Shown: positions 1-8,301, counted from the first letter of the stretch. The stretch: 16,686 bases of DNA from an uncultured Thermomicrobiales bacterium (GCA_902806395.1 CADCWH010000393.1:1-16686); one strand, 5' to 3'. Notes: generated from the letters alone by a model not told the origin. Made by a program: numbers and translations.

Positions 1-1082
1 ACGCGGACCTCGTGGTGGAAGTCGTCCGCCCATACGCCATCCAACCCCTCGCCGCCCTTGTCCACCGGGCGGATGCGGGAAACGTCGTTGCGGGCGTCCT
101 CGGCGTAGACCACGATGCCGCGGGGGGCGGCGATCTCCCGGGCCCGGGCCGTCAATTCGGCCACCAGGTGGACCGGGCTATCGTCGATGATCGCGTCGGT
201 CGCGTCGAGGCGGAAACCGTCCATGTGGTACTCGGCGACCCAGGCCAGAGCGTTCGAGATCGCGAGTTCGCGGACCCGCTCGTGCCCGGGGCCGTCGTAG
301 TTGATCCCCTCGCCCCAGGGGGACATGTGGCGGTCGGTGAAGTAGTCCTCGCTGAACGCCCGCAGGTAGTTCCCCTCGGGACCGAAGTGGTTGTAGACCA
401 CGTCGAGGATGACGCCGAGGCCTAGACCGTGGGCCGTATCGACCAGGCGGCGCAGGTCGTCCGGGCGGCCGTAGGCGTGGTTTGGGGCGAACAGGTCGAC
501 GCCGTCGTACCCCCAGTTCCAGCGTCCGGAACTCTGCGCGACCGGCATCAGCTCGATCACGGTGACGCCGAGGCGCTTCAGCTCTGGGAGTTGCCCGGCC
601 AGGGCGGCGAAGGTGCCCTCTGGAGTCATCGTGCCGACGTGGACCTCGTAGATCACCTGGCCGTCGGCGGAGAGTCCGGGCCAGTCGCTGTCGGTCCAGG
701 CGAAGGTGGCAGGGTCGATCACCTCCGAGGCGCCGTGGACCCCGTCCGGCTGGGACCGGCTATAGGGGTCGGGGAAGCCATCGCCCTGACCCCCGAGCAC
801 GAAGCGGTACCGCGCCCCGGCACCGATGCCCGGCACCGTGACGTCCCACGTCCCGTCGCCGGCACGGGTCATCGGGTGCGTCGTCGGTCCACCGTCTCCC
901 TCGATCCGGACATCGATCCGGTCGGCCTCCGGCGCCCAGACGCCGAAGCGGACGCCGCCGGACCCCACATTGGCCCCGAGCGGCGGCGCCCAGGCCATCC
1001 CACCACCCTCAGTCCCCGGGGTGTCTCCAGCGGTCGTCCGTCCCGTCTCGGTGATGGACCTATCGGTCGTGGGGGTGGTCAT
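1..1082 (-). CDS. treZ: Malto-oligosyltrehalose trehalohydrolase TreZ (C-terminus off the window)
   Basis: TreZ (GH13) hydrolyses maltooligosyltrehalose to free trehalose and a shortened maltooligosaccharide, the second step of the TreY-TreZ pathway in the cytoplasm. About 360 N-terminal residues are in the window; the family usually has about 580-610, so the C-terminus lies beyond the left edge. Visible are a CBM48-like N-terminal beta domain (about residues 25-125) ending in a PDGVHGASEVIDP stretch, then the barrel with YEVHVGTMTPEGTF (145-158), WNWGYDGVDLF (Tyr192), DVVYNH (Asp227-His232), DGFRLDA with the nucleophile Asp293, AEDARND with the acid Glu328, and the family-typical WADDFHH near the edge. 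The ATG is preceded by GAGGAG at good spacing. It lies 176 nt downstream of treY on the same strand. A debranching gene (treX) could follow outside the window, but that cannot be seen. Confidence 0.95.
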   Translation of the reverse strand, partial: MTTPTTDRSITETGRTTAGDTPGTEGGGMAWAPPLGANVGSGGVRFGVWAPEADRIDVRIEGDGGPTTHPMTRAGDGTWDVTVPGIGAGARYRFVLGGQGDGFPDPYSRSQPDGVHGASEVIDPATFAWTDSDWPGLSADGQVIYEVHVGTMTPEGTFAALAGQLPELKRLGVTVIELMPVAQSSGRWNWGYDGVDLFAPNHAYGRPDDLRRLVDTAHGLGLGVILDVVYNHFGPEGNYLRAFSEDYFTDRHMSPWGEGINYDGPGHERVRELAISNALAWVAEYHMDGFRLDATDAIIDDSPVHLVAELTARAREIAAPRGIVVYAEDARNDVSRIRPVDKGGEGLDGVWADDFHHEVR

Positions 1083-1238
1083 CGGGTCTCCTCGGATACG
1101 GATTCGGGCTGGCCACGGGGATCCCACCGGGTCGACCGCTCTGCGGGTTATGGAGGTAGGTCCGTCGATGGCGATAGGTTCGGCAGGGGGATCGGCGATG
1201 GGAGCGGGGTGAGGCGGTCGGATGATCCCGCGGCCCCG

Positions 1239-1254
1239 GGCGGTCCCCACCGCC
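1239..1254 (-). terminator. Short GC-rich hairpin just after treY
   Basis: GGCGGT and ACCGCC form a perfect 6-bp stem with a 4-nt loop, starting 4 nt after the treY stop codon on the minus strand. No T-run follows, so it is a weak terminator or attenuator at best. It could lower readthrough from treY into treZ or protect the treY 3' end. The rest of the treY-treZ gap (1083-1238) holds only the treZ ribosome-binding site that I can support. Confidence 0.3.
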
Positions 1255-1258
1255 GTCG

Positions 1259-4200
1259 TCAGACGGTCGCCTGGCGCTCCAGGACCGCGATCGGGAAGGT
1301 CGAGAGGGCGTCGGCCAGGCGAACGGTCAGCCGGGCGGCGTCGGCACTCATCGGGACGTCGGTGTCGGTGAGGAGGTCACGATAGGTGCCGCCGGCCGCC
1401 TCGCGGGGCAGTTCGACGGTGGTCTCCCCCCAGATCGCCTCGCCCAGAGGCGCCACCGTCGCCCCGCCGGTCAGGCCGTGGTTCAACCGGGGGACGATCA
1501 CCACGATCTCCTGGGCCGGGCCTCCGGCCGTCGGGGGAAGGCGTCGGGCGAAGGCGACGACGTGGTCGGCCCGGGGGCCGGAGGCCGCCAGCGGTAGGTA
1601 CTCGCCGCGCTCGAAGAGGTCCGGCGCCTCGGCTCGGGCCCGCAGCAGGGTCGCGGTCAGGTAGAGCTTCACCCGCCCGTCCTCCCAGCGCTCCAGGAGC
1701 TCGGCCGCCAGGGCCCGCTTGTCGCGTCGCCGGGAGAGGTCGCGCAGCAGGCGGGAGCGCAGGTCGTAGTCGACCGGTCGGCGGTTATCGGGATCGACCA
1801 GGCTGAGGTCCCAGAGTTCGGTCCCCTGGTAGACGTCGGGCATCCCCGGGGCGGTCAGGCGCAGCGCCTGCTGGGCCAGGCCGTTCATCGCCCCCACGGT
1901 CGCCACCTTGGCTTGCAAGGTGGCGAAATCGGCCAGGAATCCCGCGCCGGCCTCACGGTCCAGGACGCGGCGGACGAACGCGACCAGCGCCGAGTCGTAC
2001 TCCTCGTTTGGGTTGACCCAGCTCGTCTGGACCTGGGCCTCGCGGGCGGCCTTGTCCATATAGGCCACGATCCGGTCGACGAAGGTCTCCCAGGCGTCGT
2101 CGGACAGGCTCGCCACGTCGAGGGGCCAGGCACCGAGCAGGGTCTGGTAGAGCAGGTACTCGTCGTTGCGGTCCGGGGCATAGCCCCCCGCGACGCGCGT
2201 TCGCGCCTTGCGGTTCAGGCGGGCCCAGCGGTTGAGGGCGATCCTCCACTCCCTGGGCACTTCGGAGAGGACCGAGATGCGGGCCCGGACGTCCTCGCTG
2301 CGCTTGGTGTCGTGGGTGGAGGAACTGAGCATGGCGTTGGGCCAGTGACGGGCCCGCTCGGCGTTCTCCCGGTGGAACGCGGCCACCGGCACGCCGAAGG
2401 TCGTCGGATCGCCGCCCACCTCGTTGAGCGAGGTCAGCCGGTTGTAGCGATAGAAGGCGGTGTCCTCCAGCCCCTTGGCCATGACGGGACCGCTGAGTTG
2501 CTGGAACCGCATCGCGAAGGCGCACTGGGTGGCCCGCTGCTCGGGGGAACCCGTGCCCCCCTGGAGCAGGAGGACATCGCGCAGGAAGTGGAACACGGTC
2601 CGGTCGGTGGCGGGGTTGCGCCGGATGGCGGCGGCGACCGCCGTCTCGATCGTCCTCCGGTCGCTGGCGGAGATGTCCTCGCCATCGCAGGTGACGTAGG
2701 TGCGGTAGACCGGGAAGCAGGCGATCACCTCGCGCAGGGCATCGCGCAGGTTATTGAGGGTGAAATCGCGCAGGCGGCGGTTCTGCTCGGCGATCCGGTC
2801 CAGCGAGCTGGCCAGGACCGCGACCTCGCTGGCCAGTCCGACCCGCATGATCAGGCGCTTGCAGTCGTAGACCATGTCGGCGAACGAGACCTTGTGACCC
2901 AGGAACCGGGTGTAGACCTCGTCGAACGGCTTGCGGCCCGCCGGGTCGACGAATAGGCCGCCGACGGCGTTGGCGAACTCGTAGCCGGTGGTGCCGTGGA
3001 CCGCCCAGTCTCTGGGCAACGCCTCGCCGTGCTCGACGATCTTCTCGACAAGTAGGTAGATCGGACGGGGATCGAGGCGCCCGCTCGCCACCGCCGCGTC
3101 CAGGGTCGCGTCGAGGCGAGGGCGCATGGCTTCCCATTGGCGGCCCCGCTCCTGGCTCCGGGCGACTTCCTCGGGCGAGGCCAGCACCGTACCGCCGGGC
3201 ACCGTCTCCTCGTCCCCGACCGCCCGTCGCCGGGCGACCTCGACCCGGTAGGCTCGTTGGAGGCGGGTGACGTAGGCGGCGGGGTCATACAGGCCGTCGA
3301 CGTGGTCCAGGCGCAGGCCGTGGACCTTGCCCTCGGCCAGCAGCGAGAGGGTCAATTCGTGGGCGGCGGCGAAGACGGCCGGCTCCTCCTGACGAACGGC
3401 GGCGAGCTCGTTGATGGCGAAGAAGCGACGGTAGTTGATCTCCTCCGCCGCCACCCGCCACGAGGCCATCCGGTACGACTGGGCCTCGAGCAGTTCGTCC
3501 ATCAGGTCGAACGAGGCCGGGTCGCCAGGGGTGCCGTGGTAATCCGCGATGGCCCGGGCAATCGCCTGGCGGACCGGTTCAGAGCGGCGGGCTACCTCGG
3601 AGAGGCGTCGCTTGGCAACCGTCTGCTCCCGCTGCCGGTCCGCCACCCGGCCGGGGTCGGCCTCGGTCTGGGCGGGCAGTTGCTCGAAGGCAAAGACGAT
3701 GCTCTGGAATTCCAGCAGGTCCGGGTCGTCCGGCATCAAGGTGGCGACCAGCTCCGGCAGGTGGCGACGGAGGATGGCGGGGTAGCTGGGCGGGGCGACC
3801 GGCAGACGATTCTCGTAGTAGTCGATCGCGAAGGTCCCCGCGTCCTCGTCGAACCCCAGCACGAAGTCGCCCTGCTCGAGGACGATGCCATATTGGTCCC
3901 CCAGGAAGGGCAACAGCACCTTGTCCCGCAGGTCGGGCTTGATGGGGTCCCAGTCGATATCGAAGAAGCCGGAGTGGGGCGAACTGCGGCCGTTCTCCAA
4001 CACGTCCATCCACCAGGCGTTGGTACCCCGGCCGATACCCATGTGGTTGGGGACGAAGTCGAGGATGTGCCCCAGGTCGTGCCGGTCCAGCGCGGCCAGG
4101 AAGGCCTCGTAATCGCCATCCTCGCCGAGTTCAGGGTTGAGTCGGTTGTAGTCGTCCACGTCGTAGCCGTGGGTACTGCCGGGACGGGCCTTGAGGTAAG

Positions 4201-4570
4201 GCGATGCGTAGATGTCACTGACGCCCAGCTCGGCCAGGTACGGCACTACGCGGCGGGCGTCACGGAACGTGAAGTCGCCGTTGAGCTGGAGACGGTACGT
4301 GGCCCGGGGCACCCGGGCCGCCCCCGGCACCCCGGGCATCAATCCCTCGACCATGGCGTCGAGGGCGGCCTCTTCGGCGACCCGCGCGGCCTCGGCGGCG
4401 GCCATCTCTGCCGCCTCGCCAACTCGGGCCCCGACATCCTCGACGGTAATGGCATCGGTGGCCGGCGCGGTGCCGACCGCCCCGAGCGCCGTCGCTATCA
4501 CCCCGGAGACGCCCGTCGTGCGGTCTGCCGCGCCCGCCGAGGTGGTCAGTGTCTGCGCTCGATGCGTCAC
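1259..4570 (-). CDS. treY: Maltooligosyltrehalose synthase TreY with an Ala-rich N-terminal extension
   Basis: TreY (GH13_26) rearranges the reducing-end alpha-1,4 bond of maltodextrins to an alpha,alpha-1,1 bond, giving maltooligosyltrehalose, the substrate of TreZ encoded next to it. The catalytic domain begins at VPRATYRLQLN (about residue 87). Conserved GH13 regions are DFVPNH (171-176), GLRLDHVDGL with nucleophile Asp422, LLVEKIV with acid Glu509, and STHDTKRSED (751-760, His753/Asp754). At 1103 residues it is longer than many TreY proteins. Part of this is a charged insert between Asp422 and Glu509. The rest is an 86-residue N-terminal extension that is Ala/Glu-rich and looks helical at about 42-78. 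The start used is a GTG with AGGA 7 nt upstream. Internal ATGs at 4405 (GAGG 8 nt upstream) and 4354 are alternatives that would remove most of the extension. The function is secure; the start is not. Confidence 0.95.
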   Translation of the reverse strand: MTHRAQTLTTSAGAADRTTGVSGVIATALGAVGTAPATDAITVEDVGARVGEAAEMAAAEAARVAEEAALDAMVEGLMPGVPGAARVPRATYRLQLNGDFTFRDARRVVPYLAELGVSDIYASPYLKARPGSTHGYDVDDYNRLNPELGEDGDYEAFLAALDRHDLGHILDFVPNHMGIGRGTNAWWMDVLENGRSSPHSGFFDIDWDPIKPDLRDKVLLPFLGDQYGIVLEQGDFVLGFDEDAGTFAIDYYENRLPVAPPSYPAILRRHLPELVATLMPDDPDLLEFQSIVFAFEQLPAQTEADPGRVADRQREQTVAKRRLSEVARRSEPVRQAIARAIADYHGTPGDPASFDLMDELLEAQSYRMASWRVAAEEINYRRFFAINELAAVRQEEPAVFAAAHELTLSLLAEGKVHGLRLDHVDGLYDPAAYVTRLQRAYRVEVARRRAVGDEETVPGGTVLASPEEVARSQERGRQWEAMRPRLDATLDAAVASGRLDPRPIYLLVEKIVEHGEALPRDWAVHGTTGYEFANAVGGLFVDPAGRKPFDEVYTRFLGHKVSFADMVYDCKRLIMRVGLASEVAVLASSLDRIAEQNRRLRDFTLNNLRDALREVIACFPVYRTYVTCDGEDISASDRRTIETAVAAAIRRNPATDRTVFHFLRDVLLLQGGTGSPEQRATQCAFAMRFQQLSGPVMAKGLEDTAFYRYNRLTSLNEVGGDPTTFGVPVAAFHRENAERARHWPNAMLSSSTHDTKRSEDVRARISVLSEVPREWRIALNRWARLNRKARTRVAGGYAPDRNDEYLLYQTLLGAWPLDVASLSDDAWETFVDRIVAYMDKAAREAQVQTSWVNPNEEYDSALVAFVRRVLDREAGAGFLADFATLQAKVATVGAMNGLAQQALRLTAPGMPDVYQGTELWDLSLVDPDNRRPVDYDLRSRLLRDLSRRRDKRALAAELLERWEDGRVKLYLTATLLRARAEAPDLFERGEYLPLAASGPRADHVVAFARRLPPTAGGPAQEIVVIVPRLNHGLTGGATVAPLGEAIWGETTVELPREAAGGTYRDLLTDTDVPMSADAARLTVRLADALSTFPIAVLERQATV

Positions 4571-4747
4571 CGCTGCGTCCTCACTCGTCCTGGCTGTCGA
4601 GGGGACGGTGGCGTCCGTGTCTCGGACCCAGTCTCACGCCGTTCCCACCGGGGGCAGGAGCCGGGCGCACGCCGTACTCGTCACCGATCGCGGGCCCATC
4701 TCACCGGGGGTGACGACGGTGCCACCCGGCGAGGACGGTCCCGACCC

Positions 4748-5368
4748 CTACGACTCCATCATGTCGATGGGCCGGTACCGCAAGGGGCGGACCATAGTCA
4801 GGTGGGTGATGCCGGCGACCTCGAACCGGCGGCCACGGGGGACGAAGCCGAGGCGGCCATAGAACGCGACGGCATGGGCCTGGGCACTGATCGCCACGGA
4901 CGGGACCACCATGGCGTCGGCGTGGTCCAGCAACAGGGAGACGACGCTGGCCCCGAGGCCGCGACCCCGCCACTCTGGCAGGGTCGCCACCCAGGTGATC
5001 TGACCCGACGCCTGGCCGACCTCGTCCAGGTAGCCGGCGACGGTCAGACGGGCGGCGCTGACGATCACGTTTCCGCCCTCACCGTCGGGCACTTCGGCCA
5101 CGGCGTGGGTGCCGCCCGCGTCGTCGTCGTCGGTGGCCCGGTCGCTGATCAGGCCCTGCTCGTCGCGGAAGACTCGCTCCCGGATCGCCACCACGGCCTC
5201 GAAGTCCCGCCGGGACCGGATGAGCCGGACCCGGGTGACGGGGGCACCCCCGGTTCCGTCATCCGCGTCCGGTGTCGCCCCGGCGATCCCCGTGCCCCGG
5301 TGCCTGCCCACCGTCTCCCGATCGTCGACACCGTCCCAGACGGGTCGCGCCGTTCGCTTCCCGATCAC
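4748..5368 (-). CDS. GNAT family N-acetyltransferase, translationally coupled to argH
   Basis: This is a GNAT-fold acetyltransferase that uses acetyl-CoA; the acceptor is unknown. The core starts around residue 44. The acetyl-CoA loop is LPEWRGRGLG (130-139), and the C-terminal signature AFYGRLGF (168-175) followed by EVAGITH resembles the ElaA-like/unclassified GNAT group. An in-frame ATG exists at 5446, but I chose the GTG at 5368. It overlaps the argH stop as GTGA (a 4-base overlap typical of translational coupling) and has GGAG 6 nt upstream. This gives 206 residues, the first ~43 of low complexity. The coupling suggests co-expression with arginine synthesis. N-acetylglutamate synthase activity is one possibility, because ArgH is fused to such a GNAT domain in some marine gammaproteobacteria, but nothing in this sequence proves that role. 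treY follows after 177 nt. Confidence 0.85.
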   Translation of the reverse strand: MIGKRTARPVWDGVDDRETVGRHRGTGIAGATPDADDGTGGAPVTRVRLIRSRRDFEAVVAIRERVFRDEQGLISDRATDDDDAGGTHAVAEVPDGEGGNVIVSAARLTVAGYLDEVGQASGQITWVATLPEWRGRGLGASVVSLLLDHADAMVVPSVAISAQAHAVAFYGRLGFVPRGRRFEVAGITHLTMVRPLRYRPIDMMES

Positions 5369-6858
5369 CGTCCGCTCCCGCTGGCCCGGCGTCGTGGACC
5401 GCTGGCGCTCGCCGGCTCGACCCCGTTGGTCATCACCCGCTCCCAATCCGCCCGCTGTCCGTCGAGCCAGGCCCGGTGGGTGGCCATCGCGGCGGCCGCC
5501 TCATTCGCCTGGGCCGCCACCCGACCCGGCGCGGTGCCGCCAGGCACGTCCCGGGCCGCCACGCTGGAGGCGGCGTCGAGGGGCGGCCGTCGCCTGGCGA
5601 AGACGGGGTGTGCCGCCGCCCATTCGTCGTCGGTGAGGTCGGAAAAGGTGATCCCCCGCCCGACGCACTCCCCGACCAGGCGTCCCACCACGCCGTGGGC
5701 TTCACGGAAGGGAACCCCCTCCCGGGCTAGCAGGTCGGCGGCGTCGGTGGCGAGCGAGAAGTCCGCCACGGCGGCCTCGGTCAGACGGTCGGTCCGGAAC
5801 CGCAGGGTGGCGATCATCGGCGGCACTACATCGAGGGTCGCGACGAGGGTATCGATCGTGTCGAACAGCCCCTCCTTGTCCTCCTGCATGTCCTTGTTAT
5901 AGGTAAGGGGGAGGCCCTTGACCGTGGTCAGTAGGGCCACCAGGTGGCCGAAGACGCGGCCCGTCTTGCCCCGGGCCAGCTCGGCGACGTCGGCGTTCTT
6001 CTTCTGGGGCATGATCGAGCTGCCAGTCGAGAAGGCGTCGGCGACGTCGGCGAACCGGAACTCGGCCGACGACCAGAGGATGACCTCGTCGGCCAGGCGG
6101 GAGACGTGCAGCATGACCAGCGAGCAGGCGTGCAGGACATCGAGGACGAAGTCGCGGTCGGAGACGGCATCGAGGCTATTGGCCGAGATGGCGGCGAACC
6201 CTAACTCGGACGCAACGCCCTCCCGGTCGATCGGATAGGTGACCCCAGCCAGCGCCCCCGCCCCGAGGGGCATCACGTCGGTGCGGCGGTGGGCCTGGCG
6301 AAGGCGGTCTAGGTCGCGGTCCAGCATCGCCACGTAGGCCAGCAGGTGGTGGGCGAGGAGGACGGGCTGGGCCCGCTGGAGATGGGTGTATCCGGGCATC
6401 ACCGTGTCGGGATGGTCGGCAGCCACCGTCATCAGGGCGGTCGCGAGGTCCAGTGCCCCGGCGGCGACGGCCAGGATGGCCCCCTTGGTCCAGAGCCGGA
6501 GGTCGGTGGCGACCTGGTCGTTGCGGCTGCGGGCGGTGTGCAACTTGGCCGTGACGGCGCCGGCGACCTCCCGCAGGTGGCGCTCGACCCCGGTGTGGAC
6601 GTCTTCGTCGGCGACCGTCAGGGCGAAGGTCCCGTCATCGACCCGGCCCCGGACGGCGACCAGCCCGGCGATCAGGTCCCCGGCCTCGGCGGGAGAGATG
6701 ATGCCGGTGCGTCCCAGCATCCGGGCATGGGCGATCGAGCCCTGGATATCCTCGCGGACCATCCGGACATCGAAGCCGACCGAGGCGTTGAACGCTTCGA
6801 GACGGGCGTCCGGCGGGGCAGAGAACCGGCCCCCCCAGGCCTTGGTGCGGTCGTCCAC
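5365..6858 (-). CDS. argH: Argininosuccinate lyase
   Basis: ArgH cleaves argininosuccinate to arginine and fumarate, the last step of arginine synthesis. It is a cytoplasmic homotetramer of the fumarase/aspartase superfamily. The sequence starts VDDRTKAWGGRFS, shows HTARSRNDQ, MPGYTHLQRAQP with the catalytic His at 159, and the superfamily signature GSSIMPQKKNAD with the catalytic-loop serines at 280/281. The signature has Ala where Pro is usual (KKN-P-D). The longest open frame begins at 7035, but its first 59 residues do not resemble ArgH. The GTG at 6858 has AGAGGAG 4 nt upstream and gives 497 residues. That is about 30 more than typical, mostly from a C-terminal Ser/Gly/Arg-rich tail. It is the first gene of the minus-strand block and overlaps the GNAT start by 4 nt. 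No other arg gene is visible. Confidence 0.96.
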   Translation of the reverse strand: MDDRTKAWGGRFSAPPDARLEAFNASVGFDVRMVREDIQGSIAHARMLGRTGIISPAEAGDLIAGLVAVRGRVDDGTFALTVADEDVHTGVERHLREVAGAVTAKLHTARSRNDQVATDLRLWTKGAILAVAAGALDLATALMTVAADHPDTVMPGYTHLQRAQPVLLAHHLLAYVAMLDRDLDRLRQAHRRTDVMPLGAGALAGVTYPIDREGVASELGFAAISANSLDAVSDRDFVLDVLHACSLVMLHVSRLADEVILWSSAEFRFADVADAFSTGSSIMPQKKNADVAELARGKTGRVFGHLVALLTTVKGLPLTYNKDMQEDKEGLFDTIDTLVATLDVVPPMIATLRFRTDRLTEAAVADFSLATDAADLLAREGVPFREAHGVVGRLVGECVGRGITFSDLTDDEWAAAHPVFARRRPPLDAASSVAARDVPGGTAPGRVAAQANEAAAAMATHRAWLDGQRADWERVMTNGVEPASASGPRRRASGSGR

Positions 6859-7215
6859 GGTGCTCCTCTGGTGTGGGGAATTGGCGATGATGTGGTGAGA
6901 TCGTGACGGACTGATGATCCTGATGCCGGGGGCCAGGATACCACCCGGCCGGACCCGGGCCGTGGCAGTGAGGGCACGAAGCGTCGTACGGATTGACACC
7001 GGGGCAATCGCTCTGGTAGCGTCAATGGCATCCATGGTGTAGGTGGGTCGGCCGGTGTCCCGTCGGAGGGGTCAGGGTCACCCGGGTGGCTGCCCGCGTT
7101 CCGCTCCCTGCCCATGTCTCGGCCGATCCCGCCCAGGGCATCGCGTCGTCATGCTCTCCCTTCGCCCCCATCGCCGTGGCTCCCCGGAGTCCCTACCCGT
7201 CGTGAGGCATGCCCG
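6859..7215. other. Divergent intergenic region between argH and the SH3b/NodB gene
   Basis: The region is 357 nt and carries leaders for genes reading away on both sides. It holds a good plus-strand promoter (6993-7022) and the argH ribosome-binding site. For argH the only -10-like hexamer I see is TATCCT on the minus strand (6940-6935), without a convincing -35, so the argH promoter is unassigned. Open frames enter from both flanks (7035 on minus, 7114 on plus), but their translations do not resemble the proteins downstream. Confidence 0.6.
6993..7022 (+). promoter_or_regulatory. Sigma70-type promoter for the SH3b/NodB gene
   Basis: A perfect TTGACA (6993-6998) is followed, after 18 nt, by TAGCGT (7017-7022), a common form in high-GC bacteria. 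The start site would be near 7029, giving a leader of about 187 nt before the GTG at 7216. The promoter is bracketed by an inverted repeat, ATTGAC (6992-6997) and GTCAAT (7021-7026), that overlaps both boxes and could be an operator. It may also be chance, as the arms are only 6 nt. Confidence 0.6.
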
Positions 7216-8301
7216 GTGACCGTTGTCCGGCCGCGAATCAGCCGTCGCTCCCACCCGTCCCTGGTCATCCTGGTCGTGCTGCTGATCCTGCTGGGCAGTG
7301 GGCCGGCCGTGGCGGCCCAGGACTCCGGGACCGGTGGCGGGATACCGCCGGTGATGACGGCCAGGGTGACCGGGGCCGAGGCGATCAACATCCGCGAATG
7401 TCCGGAGATCACCTGCGAGGTCGTCTCGGTCGCCGAGCTCGGCGATGCCGTCGAGGTGACCGGTGAGCCGGAGGACGGGTTTACCCCGGTCCGCCATGCC
7501 GGCGAGGACGGCTATGCCTACGACCTGTTCCTCGGCCGGGAGGGGATGCCCGTCCCCCGCTTCGTCGAGGGAGCCCCCGGTTGCGACCGGATCGCGCTGG
7601 CCTTCAACGTCGGGCAGGGCTTCGCGCCCAGCGTCGGCATCCTCGACATCCTGGCGCGGGAGAAGGTCGACGCGACCTTCTTCGTGATGGGCTGGTGGGC
7701 GGAGGAGAACCCGGAACTGGTCGCACGGATGGTCGAGTTGGGCTTCGAGGTCGGGAGCCACGGTGACCAGCCCATCGCCCTGACCAACCGGACCGACGCG
7801 GAGGTCGTCCAGGACGTCGAGGACGCGGCGGCCCGCATCCGGGCGATCATCGGCGACGACCTGGGTCCCGCCTTCACCCCCTACGCCGCCGCGATCGACG
7901 ACCGGGTCCGGGCGCTGGTGGCCAGCACGGGCTACATGCCGGTCGGCTGGCGGATCACCTCCGACGACTGGGATTACGATTCGACCGCCGAGGCGGTCTG
8001 GGCGAACGTCGTCCCGAACGTCTACGACGGGGCGATCGTGGAGCTGCACTTCGACGGCCCCGCGACCGAAGCCTCCACCCAGACCGCCCTGCCCTGGATC
8101 ATCGAGGGCCTGACCCGGCGCGGCTACGAATTCGTCACCGTCTCGGAGATGATGCTCCCTTGCGGCGCGGCCGAGGCGGCCGCGACCAGCGCGGCGGCGA
8201 CGAGCGCGGCGGTCGACGAGGCAGCGGCGACCCTCGATGCCGACTCTCGGCCAGGGACACCACCGCCAGCGCGGACCAGGAGCCCACGTCGGCGATCGTA
8301 G
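7216..8301 (+). CDS. Secreted SH3b domain plus degenerate polysaccharide deacetylase (NodB-fold) protein
   Basis: The protein is likely exported and bound to or acting near cell wall or surface glycan. From the GTG at 7216 (GAGG 8 nt upstream) it has 361 residues: a basic start, a hydrophobic segment (about 15-29) and a probable signal cleavage near 34. A bacterial SH3b domain follows (about 48-108, with the INIREC motif), then a NodB-like domain (about 122-310) and an Ala/Thr-rich, Pro/Arg-rich tail. The NodB motifs are eroded. The usual TFDDG is AFNVG (Asn131-Val132), the second His of the metal motif is missing (SHGDQP, only His182 remains), and the usual Arg of motif 3 is Thr221. A DDWDYD stretch (250-255) and VELHFDG (His278) remain. 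This predicts loss or change of metal-dependent deacetylase activity, perhaps glycan binding only. An ATG at 7114 is possible but lacks a ribosome-binding site and would bury the signal. Confidence 0.8.
   Translation: MTVVRPRISRRSHPSLVILVVLLILLGSGPAVAAQDSGTGGGIPPVMTARVTGAEAINIRECPEITCEVVSVAELGDAVEVTGEPEDGFTPVRHAGEDGYAYDLFLGREGMPVPRFVEGAPGCDRIALAFNVGQGFAPSVGILDILAREKVDATFFVMGWWAEENPELVARMVELGFEVGSHGDQPIALTNRTDAEVVQDVEDAAARIRAIIGDDLGPAFTPYAAAIDDRVRALVASTGYMPVGWRITSDDWDYDSTAEAVWANVVPNVYDGAIVELHFDGPATEASTQTALPWIIEGLTRRGYEFVTVSEMMLPCGAAEAAATSAAATSAAVDEAAATLDADSRPGTPPPARTRSPRRRS

Noticed and set aside
12..1385. Two long plus-strand frames over treZ
   Set aside because: The minus strand carries a clear TreZ with catalytic motifs in one frame; the plus-strand frames are shadows.
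1083..4747. The two gaps around treY (176 and 177 nt) as a repeated element
   Set aside because: Their lengths nearly match but the sequences do not align by eye, so the similarity looks accidental.
5369..5446. Upstream ATG start for the GNAT gene
   Set aside because: The GTG at 5368 has a GGAG site and the coupled 4-base overlap with argH; the extra residues are low complexity inside the argH coding end.
3137..5902. A 921-codon open frame on the plus strand
   Set aside because: It runs antisense through treY, the GNAT gene and argH. Its translation is low in motifs and rich in Gly/Val/Arg, as expected from the complement of high-GC codons.
6859..7035. Upstream extension of argH to an ATG at 7035
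   Set aside because: The extra 59 residues do not match ArgH, and the GTG at 6858 has a strong AGAGGAG site and the normal ArgH beginning.
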